Assembly: GCA_021789565.1 (NCBI GenBank)
Contig: JAJYJL010000663.1
Coordinates: 1 to 5,538, forward strand
Origin: Acidobacteriota bacterium
GTDB lineage: Bacteria; Acidobacteriota; Terriglobia; UBA7540
Direction of reading: 5' to 3'
DNA length: 5,538 nucleotides
This document shows positions 5,523 through 5,538 of this stretch, in pieces. The notes below the pieces were generated by a model, which did no database searches, was not told the DNA's origin, and worked only from the letters and a program-made list of their open reading frames with translations. Each line of letters begins with the position of its first letter. Position 1 is the first letter of the stretch. The position numbers were made by a program, and so were the translations under genes.

Positions 5523-5538
5523 TGCATTGTAAAAGCCA
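5523..5538 (-). promoter_or_regulatory. Candidate promoter of propeller C, second copy of the 13-base element
   Basis: The minus strand reads TGGCTTTTACAATGCA. It contains the same 13 bases as the leader of propeller A, including the -10-like TACAAT (5526-5531), 83 bases before the ATG of C. Any -35 hexamer would lie beyond the window edge. The string can also be read as a sigma-54 type site (TGGC, then TGCA, with GG and GC ten bases apart), but bases 5-7 do not match that consensus and the copy ahead of A breaks the spacing. A sigma-70-like -10 is the simpler reading. Confidence 0.45.

Overview
The window looks like chromosomal DNA of a soil-type Acidobacteriota bacterium, probably class Terriglobia. 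This is inferred from moderately high GC, from several paralogous lipoproteins with lactonase-type beta-propellers and a very stereotyped MKFxK leader, and from a neighbouring OafA-type acyltransferase. No 16S or other marker gene is present, so the placement is an impression and not a proof.

Layout: positions 1-162 are a leader with no gene I can support. Positions 163-1314 (+) encode a complete acyltransferase-3 membrane protein. It converges on a minus-strand array of three complete genes, transcribed in the order 4123-5442, 2701-3951, 1352-2566. Each encodes a secreted lipoprotein of 404-439 residues built almost entirely from one seven-bladed beta-propeller (Lactonase / YncE / COG2706 type). 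All three have the lipobox cysteine at residue 26, share a nearly identical start context (GA[C/T]GAARGAWKCGC followed by ATGAAG) and share blade-repeat patterns. They are clearly old tandem duplicates. For convenience I call them propeller A (1352-2566), B (2701-3951) and C (4123-5442).

The gaps between the genes (134 and 171 bp) are not featureless. Stem-loops lie just after the stop codons of C and B, and another covers the acyltransferase stop codon. A 14-bp stem with one bulge sits in the C-B gap. A 13-base element, ATTGTAAAAGCCA on the plus strand (TGGCTTTTACAAT in the direction of transcription), occurs 70-83 bases ahead of both A and C but not ahead of B. It contains a good -10 hexamer, TACAAT. 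The array therefore looks more like separately promoted paralogs than one tight operon.

Functionally, the propellers are expected to sit in the periplasm or on the outer membrane, and the acyltransferase in the inner membrane modifying a glycan. Nothing in the sequence links the two biochemically. The lactonase name is a fold-family label; I cannot assign a substrate. I see no mobile element, tRNA, rRNA, CRISPR array or obvious new system. The most interesting details are the shared promoter-like box, the 171-bp structured gap, and the lineage-specific cysteine pairs in propellers B and C.
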